Of a stretch of DNA of 64,000 nt, positions 17,151-25,878 are shown piece after piece; the first letter of the stretch is position 1, and each line of letters begins with the position of its first letter. The notes below the pieces were generated by a model that saw only the letters and a program-made list of their open reading frames with translations, did not search any database and was not told where the DNA came from. The stretch is taken from contig CAVXXB010000008.1 in assembly GCA_963765585.1 (NCBI GenBank), positions 682,001-746,000 on the forward strand, given 5' to 3'. The translations under genes were made by a program, and so were the position numbers. The DNA is from CAVXXB01 sp963765585. Its GTDB lineage: Bacteria > Calditrichota > Calditrichia > JAJRVZ01.

Positions 17151-17702
17151 GAACACGGATGACACGGATGACACAGATTTTCACGGATAAAAACAGATTA
17201 CAATTAATATTTTTTACGATCGTTGGTAAAAATTTTACGTTTAAATTCTGCTTTTCTTCCAAAATTTAACAAAAATCCAATTTCAATTTTTGTTGATTTT
17301 AAATAGTTTATCAATTGTGCTTCATGTTCTTGATAAGGCATTCTGCTACCTTGAACTCAATGAGTATCAAATCATCAACCAGAAGATCCGCATAATAATC
17401 ACCTACAACATAACCATTATAATACACTTTGATATTTTTCTGTTGTCAACCTTACAACCCATACGATTTAATTCAATAATCATTGCCTTTTCGTAAACTT
17501 TTTCAAGAAATCCATAACCCAGCCTATTATTCACCTTATAAAAGACTTGGATAATTCGACTTGTCAGACTTTCGTGAAGCATGGATTCTCCTTTTAAATA
17601 TAAAGAGAGCAATCCACATGCCAAAATTTATTCATCTAATACCTAAAAGAATAATTGAATAAATCCGTGGAAACCTGTATCATCCGCGTATTCCGTGTTC
17701 TA
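17151..17702. mobile_element. GxxExxY cassette flanked by about 40-bp inverted repeats
   Basis: The left flank (17151-17191) reads GAACACGGATGACACGGATG then ACACAGATTTTCACGGAT; the right flank (17660-17702), reversed, gives GAACACGGAATACGCGGATG then ATACAGGTTTCCACGGAT. They match at most positions. Between them is only the frameshifted GxxExxY gene. Genes of this family are often seen beside CACGGAT-rich repeats, so this may be a small non-autonomous mobile unit; the mobility is an inference. A related short copy lies near 22245-22272. Confidence 0.5.
17204..17582 (-). pseudogene. GxxExxY family (PD-(D/E)XK nuclease-like) protein, frameshifted
   Basis: Reading from ATG at 17582 (AAAGGAG just upstream): MLHESLTSRIIQVFYKVNNR then LGYGFLEKVYEKA, which contains the defining G-x-x-E-x-x-Y. 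After a shift near 17436 it continues VYYNGYVVGDYYADLLVDD and LILIEFKVAE, and after another near 17340 YQEHEAQLINYLKSTKIEIG then FLLNFGRKAEFKRKIF, stopping at 17204. All expected family blocks are present (about 125 residues), split into three frames. The family is predicted to have a PD-(D/E)XK nuclease fold, with unknown role. Confidence 0.8.
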
Positions 17703-17809
17703 TATCCATACTATCCCTCACCACACATTTATTTAAAAACCAATTTTTCCCTTGATTACAACATTTTCAATTATTATTCTGGTTATCAATCGATTCAAAG
17801 GAATACCTG

Positions 17810-18283
17810 ATGGATAAAAACATTCAATTTACCCTCAATAGCAAACCGGTTAACATCGTCACCGATGAAAACCTGAAATTGCTGTGGATTCTGCGCACGC
17901 ACTTCGGCCTAACCGGAACAAAATATGGTTGTGGCGAGGGCCATTGCGGTTCTTGTACTGTGTTGATAAATAATGAGGCCGTCCGCTCTTGTCTGGTTTC
18001 GTTAAAAGATATATCAGGCGAAAATGTGGTTACCATTGAAGGTCTTGGTACAAATGGCGATTTGCATCCTATACAGAAAGCCTTTATCAAGCATGATGCA
18101 TTGCAGTGTGGGTATTGTACACCGGGTATGATATTAAATGCCATCGGTTTGCTAAATAAAAATCCAAATCCTTCAAGATCGGAAATTATTGCTGAAATGG
18201 ACGACAATCTCTGCCGCTGCGGCTCCTATAACCGTATTGTAGATGCCATCGAAACCGCCGCGGCTGATTTATCAGATGATTAA
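17810..18283 (+). CDS. (2Fe-2S)-binding subunit of a molybdenum hydroxylase (IorA-like)
   Basis: 157 residues with both iron-sulfur sites of xanthine dehydrogenase-family small subunits: the plant-type cluster at Cys41, 46, 49 and 61 (CGEGHCGSC), and the second at Cys100, 103, 135 and 137 (CGYCTPGM, LCRCGSYN). It passes electrons from the molybdenum cofactor of the large subunit to an acceptor. It resembles isoquinoline 1-oxidoreductase alpha and related aldehyde/N-heterocycle oxidases. The large subunit follows 263 bp downstream on the same strand, but a repeat element separates them. No FAD subunit gene is present. Confidence 0.92.
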   Translation: MDKNIQFTLNSKPVNIVTDENLKLLWILRTHFGLTGTKYGCGEGHCGSCTVLINNEAVRSCLVSLKDISGENVVTIEGLGTNGDLHPIQKAFIKHDALQCGYCTPGMILNAIGLLNKNPNPSRSEIIAEMDDNLCRCGSYNRIVDAIETAAADLSDD

Positions 18284-18295
18284 TTATTAAAAGAT

Positions 18296-18510
18296 TAACC
18301 ACAGAGGACACAGAGATACTATAAATTAAGAATTAGGAATGAGAAATGTAGGGAACGGTCTGAGACCGTTCCGCGTCGTTAATATGTAGAAGAATAAGAA
18401 ATTATATTTTAAAATCCTGAAACAAGTTCAGGGCTAATCTCTAATTCCTAAATTTTAATTATTTTAAACTCTGTGGTACTCTGTGCCTTACTCTGTGCCC
18501 TCTGTGGTTA
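18296..18510. repeat. 215-bp element with 20-bp terminal inverted repeats between the hydroxylase genes
   Basis: The ends are TAACCACAGAGGACACAGAG (18296-18315) and, reversed, TAACCACAGAGGGCACAGAG (18491-18510): 19 of 20 match. Inside are a second inverted pair based on AATTAGGAAT / AATTCCTAA, and near the centre-left a perfect 21-base hairpin. There is no coding frame, so it looks like a MITE-like repeat lodged in the operon. Confidence 0.65.
18348..18372 (+). repeat. REP-like hairpin with GTAG head
   Basis: GTAG followed by GGAACGGTCT, one base, AGACCGTTCC: a perfect 10-bp stem. Same layout as hairpins at 15090-15114 and 22371-22395. Confidence 0.65.
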
Positions 18511-18546
18511 TCTTTAAAATTACTTTGACTTAGCGGAGAGTAATAA

Positions 18547-20688
18547 ATGGAACAAGACAAATATTCAAAATCCATCGAAGATGAACATTTAATTTCTTCG
18601 GCCGACCTGCAGTTTGACCGGCGTGATTTTCTGCAAATATCCGGCGCCGGAATTTTTATTTTCTTCGCTTTAGGTAAAGTAAATGCCACCATACAACGCA
18701 GACGGGGAAGAGATTATCCTTCTGATATCAATGCCTATCTAAAGATCGACTCAGATGGCCTGGTTTCATGCTTCACAGGAAAGATTGAGATGGGGCAAGG
18801 CATTATTACCTCACTTGCGCAAATGCTGGCTGAGGAACTGGATGTTTCACTTGCATCCGTGGAGATGGTTATGGGTGATACGGCCCTCTGCCCTTACGAT
18901 GGCGGAACAACCGGCTCACGCAGCACAAAATACTTTGGTCCGCCCTTAAGAAAAGCCGCCGCCCAGGCGCGGGCCGTCCTGTTACAAATGGCTTCTGAAC
19001 AATTAAACACATCCCTAAATAATCTGGAAATAGAGAATGGCATTATAACGGACACTAAAAGCCAGAAAACAATTTCATATGCTGCCCTGGCCCGGGGCAA
19101 TAGAATTGAGCGATCATTGCCTGAGGTGCCCATCAAACCATTTGCAAAACACCGCATTTCCGGAAAATCAATTTCCCGATCGGATGCTGTTGAAAAAGTG
19201 ACCGGCGCGGCAAAATTTTCCGGTGACATTCAGTTACCGGAAATGTTATATGCCCGGCTAGTGCGCCCGCCGGTACATGGAGCAAAACTTAATCAGGCGG
19301 ATCTCTCAGCTGCCGAAAATATAGCGGGTGTAAAAGTAATACACCAAGAAGATATAATCGCTGTTCTGCATAAAAATCCTGATGTGGCTGAAATGGCCCT
19401 GAATAAAATAAAAGCCAACTTTGATACTCCGGATGCAAAAACAAACAACGACACGATATTCGAATATCTGCAAAAAATCGATTCAACCACCGAGGTGAAT
19501 AGCGAGAGAGGTACAATTTCAGAGAACTATAGGGAGACTGAGCATCAAATAGAATCTGTATATTATAATCATTATGTGGCCCATGCCCCAATGGAACCCC
19601 ATACCGCAGTGGCACAGGTGCAAAAAGACCAGATAACGATTTGGGTCTCCAGTCAGACCCCATTCCGCGTGCAAAAATATGTGGCCGATAAATTTGAGGT
19701 TCCGATTGAAAAGGTACATATTATTACACCATTTCTGGGCGGTGGATTTGGTGGCAAAAAGGCCGGATCTTTTATTATCGAGGCGGTTCGTCTGGCAAAA
19801 ATTACCGGAAAACCCGTCCAGGTAGCCATGACCCGCAAAGAAGAATTCTTCTATGATGCATTCCGACCGGCGGCCGTTATAAAACTGAAGTCCGGAATTA
19901 CAAAAAACGGAAAAATTCATTCATGGGAGTATGATAATTATTATGCCGGATCGCGAAGTTCCGAGCCCATGTATGATATTCCAAATCTGCTGGTTCAGTC
20001 GCGTGAACCGGTGAACGAAGATGAAGAAGTGCATCCATTTGATGTGGGCGCCTGGCGCGGTCCGGGCAGCAATACTAATGTGTTTGCCATGGAATCACAG
20101 ATCGATATTATGGCACAAAGAGCTGGCACCGATCCTTTGACGTTCAGATTGAATAATTTATCTGATCCCCGTATGATTCGTGTACTCAAAGCCGCTGCCG
20201 CAAAGTTCAATCAATCCTTTGAAATTGGTCCCAGTGGCAAAGGATTTGGCATTGCCTGTACCAATTATCTCAATACCTATGTGGCTACGATGGCTCAGAT
20301 TTCTGTTGATAAATCAACCGGGGCGGTCAATGTAGACAGAATTGTTTGTGCTCAGGATATGGGAGAAATTATAAATCCACAGGGCGCAACTATCCAGATT
20401 GAAGGTGGATTAACAATGGGATTGGGTTATGCATTGAGCGAGGAAATAATTTTTGAGGGTGGTAGGATACTGAGTGAAAATTATGATACCTATGAAATCA
20501 CTCGTTTTTCTCAATCGCCAAAGATTGAAGTAGTCTTGATTGATAATCCGGAATTGGCACCCCAGGGCTGTGGTGAACCTTCGATTACTACTTGCGGAGC
20601 AGTTATTGCCAACGCAGTATATGATGCAATTGGCGCCCGTCTGTATACACTTCCTATGACCCGGGAACGTATTTTATCAAATATATAG
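18547..20688 (+). CDS. Molybdopterin-binding subunit of xanthine dehydrogenase family (IorB-like)
   Basis: 713 residues. A twin-arginine-type export signal is present (FDRRDFLQISGAGIFIFFAL, residues about 26-45), so the enzyme probably works in the periplasm. Then come the two-domain molybdenum-cofactor fold motifs: GKIEMGQGIITSLAQMLAEE, FLGGGFGGKKAGS near residue 397, DVGAWRGPGSNTN near 500, and the catalytic-type glutamate motif PQGCGEPSI near 678. These enzymes hydroxylate aldehydes or N-heterocycles with water as oxygen source. With the upstream iron-sulfur gene it forms a two-subunit enzyme; electron acceptor and substrate are unknown. The start ATG follows GGAGAG. Confidence 0.92.
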   Translation: MEQDKYSKSIEDEHLISSADLQFDRRDFLQISGAGIFIFFALGKVNATIQRRRGRDYPSDINAYLKIDSDGLVSCFTGKIEMGQGIITSLAQMLAEELDVSLASVEMVMGDTALCPYDGGTTGSRSTKYFGPPLRKAAAQARAVLLQMASEQLNTSLNNLEIENGIITDTKSQKTISYAALARGNRIERSLPEVPIKPFAKHRISGKSISRSDAVEKVTGAAKFSGDIQLPEMLYARLVRPPVHGAKLNQADLSAAENIAGVKVIHQEDIIAVLHKNPDVAEMALNKIKANFDTPDAKTNNDTIFEYLQKIDSTTEVNSERGTISENYRETEHQIESVYYNHYVAHAPMEPHTAVAQVQKDQITIWVSSQTPFRVQKYVADKFEVPIEKVHIITPFLGGGFGGKKAGSFIIEAVRLAKITGKPVQVAMTRKEEFFYDAFRPAAVIKLKSGITKNGKIHSWEYDNYYAGSRSSEPMYDIPNLLVQSREPVNEDEEVHPFDVGAWRGPGSNTNVFAMESQIDIMAQRAGTDPLTFRLNNLSDPRMIRVLKAAAAKFNQSFEIGPSGKGFGIACTNYLNTYVATMAQISVDKSTGAVNVDRIVCAQDMGEIINPQGATIQIEGGLTMGLGYALSEEIIFEGGRILSENYDTYEITRFSQSPKIEVVLIDNPELAPQGCGEPSITTCGAVIANAVYDAIGARLYTLPMTRERILSNI

Positions 20689-20756
20689 GAATTAGTAATT
20701 TGTAATTGGTTATTAGAGAGATACATAGTTCATTTCTAATCTCTAATTCTATTCTC

Positions 20757-20806
20757 CGCGGCTCTGCAAGAGGCAAATACCACGCGGCTCTGCAAGAGGC
20801 AAATAC
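20757..20806. repeat. Two 24-bp perfect direct repeats
   Basis: CGCGGCTCTGCAAGAGGCAA plus ATAC occurs at 20757-20780 and again at 20783-20806. Related CTCTGCG-rich words recur at about 21335-21360 and 27615-27645. Confidence 0.7.
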
Positions 20807-20832
20807 TCAAAAAAGTAGTTTTCTTCCAAATC

Positions 20833-20925
20833 GTCATCCTGCACTTGTTTAAGATCTCATCCTGAACTTGTTTCAGGATCTAAGTAATTGATTATTGGAG
20901 GATTCCGAATCAAGTTCGGAAGGAC
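20833..20925. repeat. GTCAT-type intergenic element
   Basis: Begins GTCATCCTGCACTTG, contains CCTGAACTTGTTTCAGG (a palindrome) and GATTCCGAATCAAGTTCGGA. Same family as 32660-32729 and 60844-60923. Confidence 0.6.
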
Positions 20926-20934
20926 CTATTCTAA

Positions 20935-21117
20935 ATGATTTTAAATCCTCATTTTTCTTTTACCCGTGGAAGAAAGGCAGGTGTATGTATTCCATGGGAG
21001 GAAAAACAGAAAGAATTGCCGCCAATCACTGGAGATGCTGATCTCGTGAAAAAAATCTGGAATGATCTGGATTCATATGGCGATATGTTTATCTGGCACT
21101 GCCTGTTATCATTTTGA
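20935..21117 (+). CDS. Possible small or remnant gene (60 aa), unrecognised
   Basis: A 60-residue frame (ends LVKKIWNDLDSYGDMFIWHC then LLSF) whose second half looks protein-like in codon use, but it has no convincing ribosome site and its first half overlaps the end of a repeat element. It could be the tail of a decayed gene. I do not recognise it. Confidence 0.2.
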   Translation: MILNPHFSFTRGRKAGVCIPWEEKQKELPPITGDADLVKKIWNDLDSYGDMFIWHCLLSF

Positions 21118-21364
21118 GGAAACTTATTTTCACCTTTTTTGTAGATGATAATACAGTTCTTCATGTAAACATATAGAAATATCAAAATATTTCAGATATC
21201 ATCTGGTATGCATTAAGGGAATTACACAAGGGGGATGAATTTTTCTTTCGATTCTCACACAGAGACGCAAGCAAAATGTAATTATTTATTTGTACACAAT
21301 GACGCGCAGTATCATCTCCAACCTCTAATCTCTGCGGCTCTGCGACTCTGCGAGAGAAAAAAAA

Positions 21365-22199
21365 TTACCATGCAACCACCACACCTAACCCATTCCTTGA
21401 TGGTAGCAACTGCCAGTTAACTTGACCTGCAGTCAGTTTATCATTATCCCCCAGCCAGGTACCAGCACTTTTTGCAGTAAAATACGCCAATGCACCGCCC
21501 AGAACAACATCCGAGAGACCAATGGTTATCAGAATATATTCTTGAAAGTCCGGTCATCACACCCAGTGAATAAAACAGCCCTTTGGCAATCGAATTATTA
21601 ATTCTGGAGGCCAGGACGAATGAGGTTCCCATGGCAACCAGGGTATGTCCGGATACGAATGAATAATAATCTTCTTCCATTCGAAACGGATCAAAATAGT
21701 AGTTACCCAACTCTAAATAGGGCCGTGCTCTACCAGCAGATATTTTTGCAAATGTCTGATATATCCCACCGGGTAATAAGGCAGATGTCATTATTACAGC
21801 AGTTTCTCTGGCCCAGGTGTCATCCATTATATTACCAAACAGATAAATACCGCCCGTGATCAGAACAATAGATAGCGGTTCGCCATATACCTCACCTATA
21901 TTCGCAATGGCATCTCCGGCGTTACCCTGATTTCTCTGAAAAACTGATCTTATCTCTTTATCCAGGAGGCTGAGGGTAGCGGCACCGGCAATCACATAGC
22001 CAAAATTTAACCAATCATCACCTTGCCAGTAGAGTGGCTTACTAAATACATGAACGGAGCCATGGAATGTATCAGTGACATCAGAGACTAATCGCTTTCC
22101 CACGCTGGATGTTTCATCTCCCTGTGCGGAAATATCCACAAATGGAAATTGAATTAAAACTAACAGGAAAACGATAAATTGTGAATTATGTTTAAACAT
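21365..22199 (-). CDS. PAP2-family phosphatase (frameshifted near its end)
   Basis: About 277 residues once the frame is mended. Signal peptide (FIVFLLVLIQFPFVDISAQG), several membrane or amphipathic segments, and the acid-phosphatase motifs KISAGRARP (K-x6-RP), SFVSGH and SRIYSDNHW. The uncorrected frame ends at 21444 with a Cys-rich unlikely tail; shifting by one base near 21515 gives DVVLGGALAYFTAKSAGTWL and a stop at 21365, supplying the Asp of the third motif (SRxxxxxHxxxD). The family removes phosphate from lipids such as undecaprenyl or phosphatidylglycerol phosphates. ATG at 22199. Confidence 0.8.
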
Positions 22200-22314
22200 G
22201 CATTAAAGTTAAACAAACTATAAATTTGGGGCAATTGAGATTTCGAAATCCGTGTCATCCGTGTTCTATTCGATCGTATTCAGCCAATGGCTGATAGCAG
22301 ATAGCCATCAGTAA

Positions 22315-22351
22315 AATAAAAAAAGGCTGCCATTTCTGACAGCCCTTTTTG
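22315..22351. terminator. Bidirectional Rho-independent terminator
   Basis: Stem GGCTGCC (22325-22331) with GACAGCC (22338-22344), preceded by a long A tract and followed by TTTTT, so it has a U-run on either strand. It ends the leftward operon that finishes with the barrel gene at 22399, and also insulates the PAP2 gene. Confidence 0.8.
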
Positions 22352-22370
22352 TAATTATTATTTAATTATT

Positions 22371-22395
22371 GGGAACGCTTGCAAAGCGTTCCTAC
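22371..22395 (-). repeat. REP-like hairpin with GTAG head
   Basis: On the minus strand GTAG is followed by GAACGCTT, loop TGC, AAGCGTTC. The GTAG head is shared by two other hairpins in the window. Confidence 0.6.
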
Positions 22396-22398
22396 ATT

Positions 22399-23580
22399 CT
22401 AGTTTTGTCCAAAATGAATCGTACCACCAATGGTAATACGGAAATCACTGACACTGTAATCCACATCATTTCCAGTTACGAAGTCCTCATCTCCAACATA
22501 TGATCCAAAAACATATTCGAAAGATCCGTCCAGAATAACATTACCAAGGATTACACCGGCGCCGGCAGTAATCGCACTGAATGAAATCTGGTCATCTTTA
22601 TAATCTGTATCCGGTGTAGGTAGAGTATAAAAACCAATTCTCAATGGTACGACACTTTTACCGGCCTGGGCCAGGTATTCCATACCAATATGGAATGAAT
22701 TAGCACTTTGATCAGTAAATTCAAATTCTTCACCATCAAAATCCAGTTTGGCACTCGCCCAGTTACGACCACGATAATCCGCAGCAATCGTCAGATTATC
22801 AGATGCACGAATGGCGGCACCAATACTAAAAAAGAAAGGAACTTTTAATGTATATTCATAATCATCCATATCCTCTTTTTGTGTAATCGTCAGGCTCTGC
22901 GGTAAATTTAAATTGGCACCGATCTGAAATTGTGGTGAGGGTTTAACCAGCACACCAATATCAATGCCAACCCCTGAATATTCCTCACTACTTTCAAATT
23001 TATTATCACCAAGCAGGCCAGTAGTCTCAGTTACATAATCTGTGCTACCGGTATAAATATTCACTGTGGCACCGGCAGAGATCATATCACTCAACTGTAT
23101 ACCCACTGATGGGCTAATGGCATCGACTCCGCCTGTATTATCGGTTGATGTTGTCGCCTCCATACCGCCTTCTTCCGCCGATATTTCAAAATTTTGCGTG
23201 AAATCAAGTACCCGGCGATAGGCCACACCACCAACGACATTTAATTTGCCAACCGTAAATGGAAATGCCAAACTGGCAAAGTTTAATTGAAAACTGGATC
23301 CGGTGGTTACATCAACATTTACATCCTGATAGTCTGCATTTAAAGAACCAAATCCAAACCGTGCTACCACGCTGGCTTCTGCAGAATACAGTTGTGTCAA
23401 TCCTGCACTGTTCCATGAGATAGCAGTCGCATCATCCGCAACACCGGTAAACGCATTACCCATACCAGCCGCTCGTGCACCTGATCCGTTTAATACAAAC
23501 TGTTGCGCATCCTGACCTACTGCAACTTGTGTCAGCAGACAAAATGCCGCAAGTAATAAAAATAAAGTGTGAATCTTCAT
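22399..23580 (-). CDS. UPF0164/PorV-like outer-membrane barrel protein
   Basis: 393 residues. Signal peptide (FLLLAAFCLLTQVAVGQ) then a FadL/UPF0164-type N-terminus: GARAAGMGNAFTGVADDATA followed by ISWNSAGL, which is the hallmark of this barrel family. The remaining sequence is strand-rich with alternating residues and ends in ITIGGTIHFGQN. Likely an outer-membrane channel or assembly partner. ATG at 23580 has a GGGAGG site; an upstream TTG at 23592 does not. It is the last gene of the operon with the CsgG-like protein, which suggests they work together at the outer membrane. Confidence 0.85.
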   Translation of the reverse strand: MKIHTLFLLLAAFCLLTQVAVGQDAQQFVLNGSGARAAGMGNAFTGVADDATAISWNSAGLTQLYSAEASVVARFGFGSLNADYQDVNVDVTTGSSFQLNFASLAFPFTVGKLNVVGGVAYRRVLDFTQNFEISAEEGGMEATTSTDNTGGVDAISPSVGIQLSDMISAGATVNIYTGSTDYVTETTGLLGDNKFESSEEYSGVGIDIGVLVKPSPQFQIGANLNLPQSLTITQKEDMDDYEYTLKVPFFFSIGAAIRASDNLTIAADYRGRNWASAKLDFDGEEFEFTDQSANSFHIGMEYLAQAGKSVVPLRIGFYTLPTPDTDYKDDQISFSAITAGAGVILGNVILDGSFEYVFGSYVGDEDFVTGNDVDYSVSDFRITIGGTIHFGQN

Positions 23581-23609
23581 GAATCCTCCCAAATAAGTAA
23601 GTAAATGTG

Positions 23610-24761
23610 TTATTTAGTTAAAAACTTATCACCAATTGCCAGCATGGTTCCATCTGTGGTTAATGCGGTTGCCACACTATACTTGTCAAAAGCGTCCTTT
23701 ACTAATACTTCGCCCAAAACTTTGGTTTCTTTACCTAAAACTTCACCAGTGATCGGATGTTTGATCTCTGCGCCCTCTTTATAAATGATACATTTCATTC
23801 CGCGTTTGAGTCCACCGGTCCGTCCGATATCAAGAATAACCTCTTGTCCGTCAATCCGAATGATATATCCTTCAACCAGCGGTAACTCTTCAACGATCTT
23901 ATTTGCCAGATTTTCAATGGCATTTTTTACACTCTGGGCATCGGAACTGCCTGAATATACGTCTTCTGCCACAATGATGGCCGCACTTTCGGTATCGATT
24001 ACCCGGGCATCAATACTGATTGCACCGGAAGTCGTCGCAGCCACACTACCGATGATAATCGCATCTACACCAATTCCTTTACCAATTTGAGCGGCTGTAG
24101 TGGCATCAATAACACCGGAGGAACCCAGTGATTGCTCCTGCAGAATTTTGTCCAACTGTGCCCGTTCCATAACTTTAAATCTTTCCTGATTGACAAGAAC
24201 AGTAATCATTTTATCAAGGATAATTTCCCCCAGATCACGACTGGCGCCCTTATTTTCAAACGGCATGATGGCAACGCCCATGCGTTCGCCAACCAGTTTT
24301 ATAGTCTGCTTCCCGACAATCATATCCGTATTGCCGGTTGCTACTACGGCGGGGGTGATCATAACCTGTGTATTTTTGGTTTCCTCTTTTTTCACTGGCG
24401 GCGGAGGTATATTTCCTGAAATCTGTTTCAGGTAGTCCTGAGCCCTTGCAGAAGGCTCTTGCTTTACAGAAATCTGTAATTCGCGCATGGCGGCGGCCTG
24501 ATCGCCAAGATAGTAATGACAAATACCCAGTTCACGATGTGGAAAATATTCAATAAAATGCATGCCATAGGTTCGGACATGCTCGTTATCGGTCGGATTG
24601 CCTTTCAACGCTTCCTCAAAATGTGTGACCGCTTTTTGCCATTCTTTGGATTCCATGGCATCCATACCATTTGCATATTCCCGGAACCACTCTCCTCCTG
24701 CCAGGACGGTCCCCGACATTAAAATCATCACAACCAAGATTGATACCAATCGCATCTTCAT
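23610..24761 (-). CDS. CsgG/HfaB-type curli-assembly-like protein with N-terminal TPR
   Basis: 383 residues. Signal peptide (LVSILVVMILMSGTVLAGG); TPR-like helices about 30-115 (FEEALKGNP, ICHYYLGDQAAAM); then a CsgG domain about 165-290: GVAIMPFENKGASRDLG, QERFKVMERAQLDKIL, QIGKGIGVDAIIIGSVA. The C-terminal 80 residues form a small strand-rich domain (GYIIRIDGQEVILDIG). CsgG proteins form outer-membrane secretion pores; FCB versions with TPR parts are common but uncharacterised. ATG at 24761 with GAGGG site; 30 bp before the barrel gene. Confidence 0.85.
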   Translation of the reverse strand: MKMRLVSILVVMILMSGTVLAGGEWFREYANGMDAMESKEWQKAVTHFEEALKGNPTDNEHVRTYGMHFIEYFPHRELGICHYYLGDQAAAMRELQISVKQEPSARAQDYLKQISGNIPPPPVKKEETKNTQVMITPAVVATGNTDMIVGKQTIKLVGERMGVAIMPFENKGASRDLGEIILDKMITVLVNQERFKVMERAQLDKILQEQSLGSSGVIDATTAAQIGKGIGVDAIIIGSVAATTSGAISIDARVIDTESAAIIVAEDVYSGSSDAQSVKNAIENLANKIVEELPLVEGYIIRIDGQEVILDIGRTGGLKRGMKCIIYKEGAEIKHPITGEVLGKETKVLGEVLVKDAFDKYSVATALTTDGTMLAIGDKFLTK

Positions 24762-24785
24762 GTAAGCCCTCAATTCTTTCAGATA

Positions 24786-25313
24786 TTAGTATGAAATCAG
24801 AGAAAAAAGCGGATAATCAGCAAATTTCTCTCTTCCTTGTAAAAATTCCAATTCGATTAAAAACGATAATCCGGAGACGACACCACCGAGTTTTTCGATG
24901 AGCTTTACTGAGGCAAGTGCGGTTCCTCCGGTTGCCAACAAATCATCTACAATTAAGATCTTGTCGCCGCTGTTTACAGCGTCCTCATGAATTTCTATCG
25001 AGTCATATCCATATTCGAGTTCATATTTTTCAGAGACTGTTTTTGACGGTAATTTACCGGGTTTACGTATCAGTATAAGCCCTTTATTCATTTCAAGTGC
25101 CATGGCAGAACCAAATATAAAACCACGCGATTCAATGGCGGCGATCCCATCGATTTCCACATCCTTGACCTGGTCGGCCATTAGCTGCACCGCATCTCTC
25201 AGATAACCGGCATCGTTAAGCAATGTAGTGATATCTTTAAATAAGATTCCGGGTTTGGGAAAATCCGGAACATCACGAATCGATGCTTTTAGCATTGCAA
25301 TTTTATCTGTCAT
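24786..25313 (-). CDS. apt: Adenine phosphoribosyltransferase
   Basis: 175 residues, normal length. The PRPP-binding signature ILIVDDLLATGGTALASV is near 120-137; the N-terminal DFPKPGILFKDITTLL segment and AIESRGFIFGSAMALEMN are typical. It salvages adenine to AMP using PRPP in the cytoplasm. It lies 24 bp before the CsgG-like gene and 2 bp after acyP in the asnS operon. Confidence 0.96.
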   Translation of the reverse strand: MTDKIAMLKASIRDVPDFPKPGILFKDITTLLNDAGYLRDAVQLMADQVKDVEIDGIAAIESRGFIFGSAMALEMNKGLILIRKPGKLPSKTVSEKYELEYGYDSIEIHEDAVNSGDKILIVDDLLATGGTALASVKLIEKLGGVVSGLSFLIELEFLQGREKFADYPLFSLISY

Positions 25314-25315
25314 AT

Positions 25316-25591
25316 TTAATACTTAACTATAAAATCGTTATATAATTCCTGAGAGGGATGGTTTTCTACTTGTATGTCCTGTACCCTGCCAAACCTGGGT
25401 CCATCCTTCAAAATAATCATATACCTGTTGATAATTGATTCTTCTCCTTCGGCAAAAACTTCAACACTACCATCCATCAAATTCCGCACATATCCGGTAA
25501 TTCCCAGCAGTTTTGCCTCATGGGCTGCAAAATATCTAAAACCTACACCCTGTACCCGTCCGTAGATATTTGCTTTTATTGCCATCTTCAT
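25316..25591 (-). CDS. acyP: Acylphosphatase
   Basis: 91 residues, the full family length. The signature GRVQGVGFRYF holds the catalytic Arg; the second catalytic residue is Asn in GYVRNLMDGSVEVFAEG. It hydrolyses acyl phosphates such as acetyl phosphate. Its ATG overlaps the previous gene's stop by 4 bases and apt follows 2 bp later, so it is in a tight operon. Confidence 0.95.
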   Translation of the reverse strand: MKMAIKANIYGRVQGVGFRYFAAHEAKLLGITGYVRNLMDGSVEVFAEGEESIINRYMIILKDGPRFGRVQDIQVENHPSQELYNDFIVKY

Positions 25592-25878
25592 AATTTATCG
25601 ACAAATTTCTCGATTTCATTAACGGCTTGTTCGACATTTGATACCCGGCAAATATCAGCAGAGACATCCCAGGTATCAAGACCTACTACCGGTTTTTTTA
25701 ATTGAAGTGCATAGGCAATTTCAGACAAGGTACCAAATTGACCATCTATCGCTAAAACCGCATGCGCTGTACGGACTATAACGATATTCCGGCCAATACC
25801 CATTCCCGTTGCGACAGGAATATCCACATAGGCATTCGCTTCATTTATATCATCCCCCGGCAGAATTCCAATCGTCAC
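25588..25878 (-). CDS. TIGR00725-family nucleotide-binding protein, C-terminal fragment
   Basis: Carries TIGILPGDDINEANAYVD, IGRNIVIVRTAHAVLAIDG, QFGTLSEIAYALQLKKPVVG: the LOG/TIGR00725 Rossmann core including the GTLSE nucleotide-handling motif. The N-terminal third lies in another frame (25850-26059). The listed start is internal. The function of these YvdD-like proteins outside of cytokinin LOG is not established. Confidence 0.85.
   Translation of the reverse strand: MTIGILPGDDINEANAYVDIPVATGMGIGRNIVIVRTAHAVLAIDGQFGTLSEIAYALQLKKPVVGLDTWDVSADICRVSNVEQAVNEIEKFVDKL

Noticed and set aside
17403..17624. A separate short 73-residue gene starting MACGLLS
   Set aside because: It is the start of the frameshifted GxxExxY gene; the MLHESL start at 17582 has the ribosome site.
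18296..18510. Possible riboswitch upstream of the large hydroxylase gene
   Set aside because: The structure is a symmetrical inverted-repeat element made of words found elsewhere in the window, so a repeat is the simpler explanation.
22315..22351. Hairpin as another REP element
   Set aside because: It has A/U tracts on both sides and lies at an operon end, so terminator is the better reading; it lacks the GTAG head.
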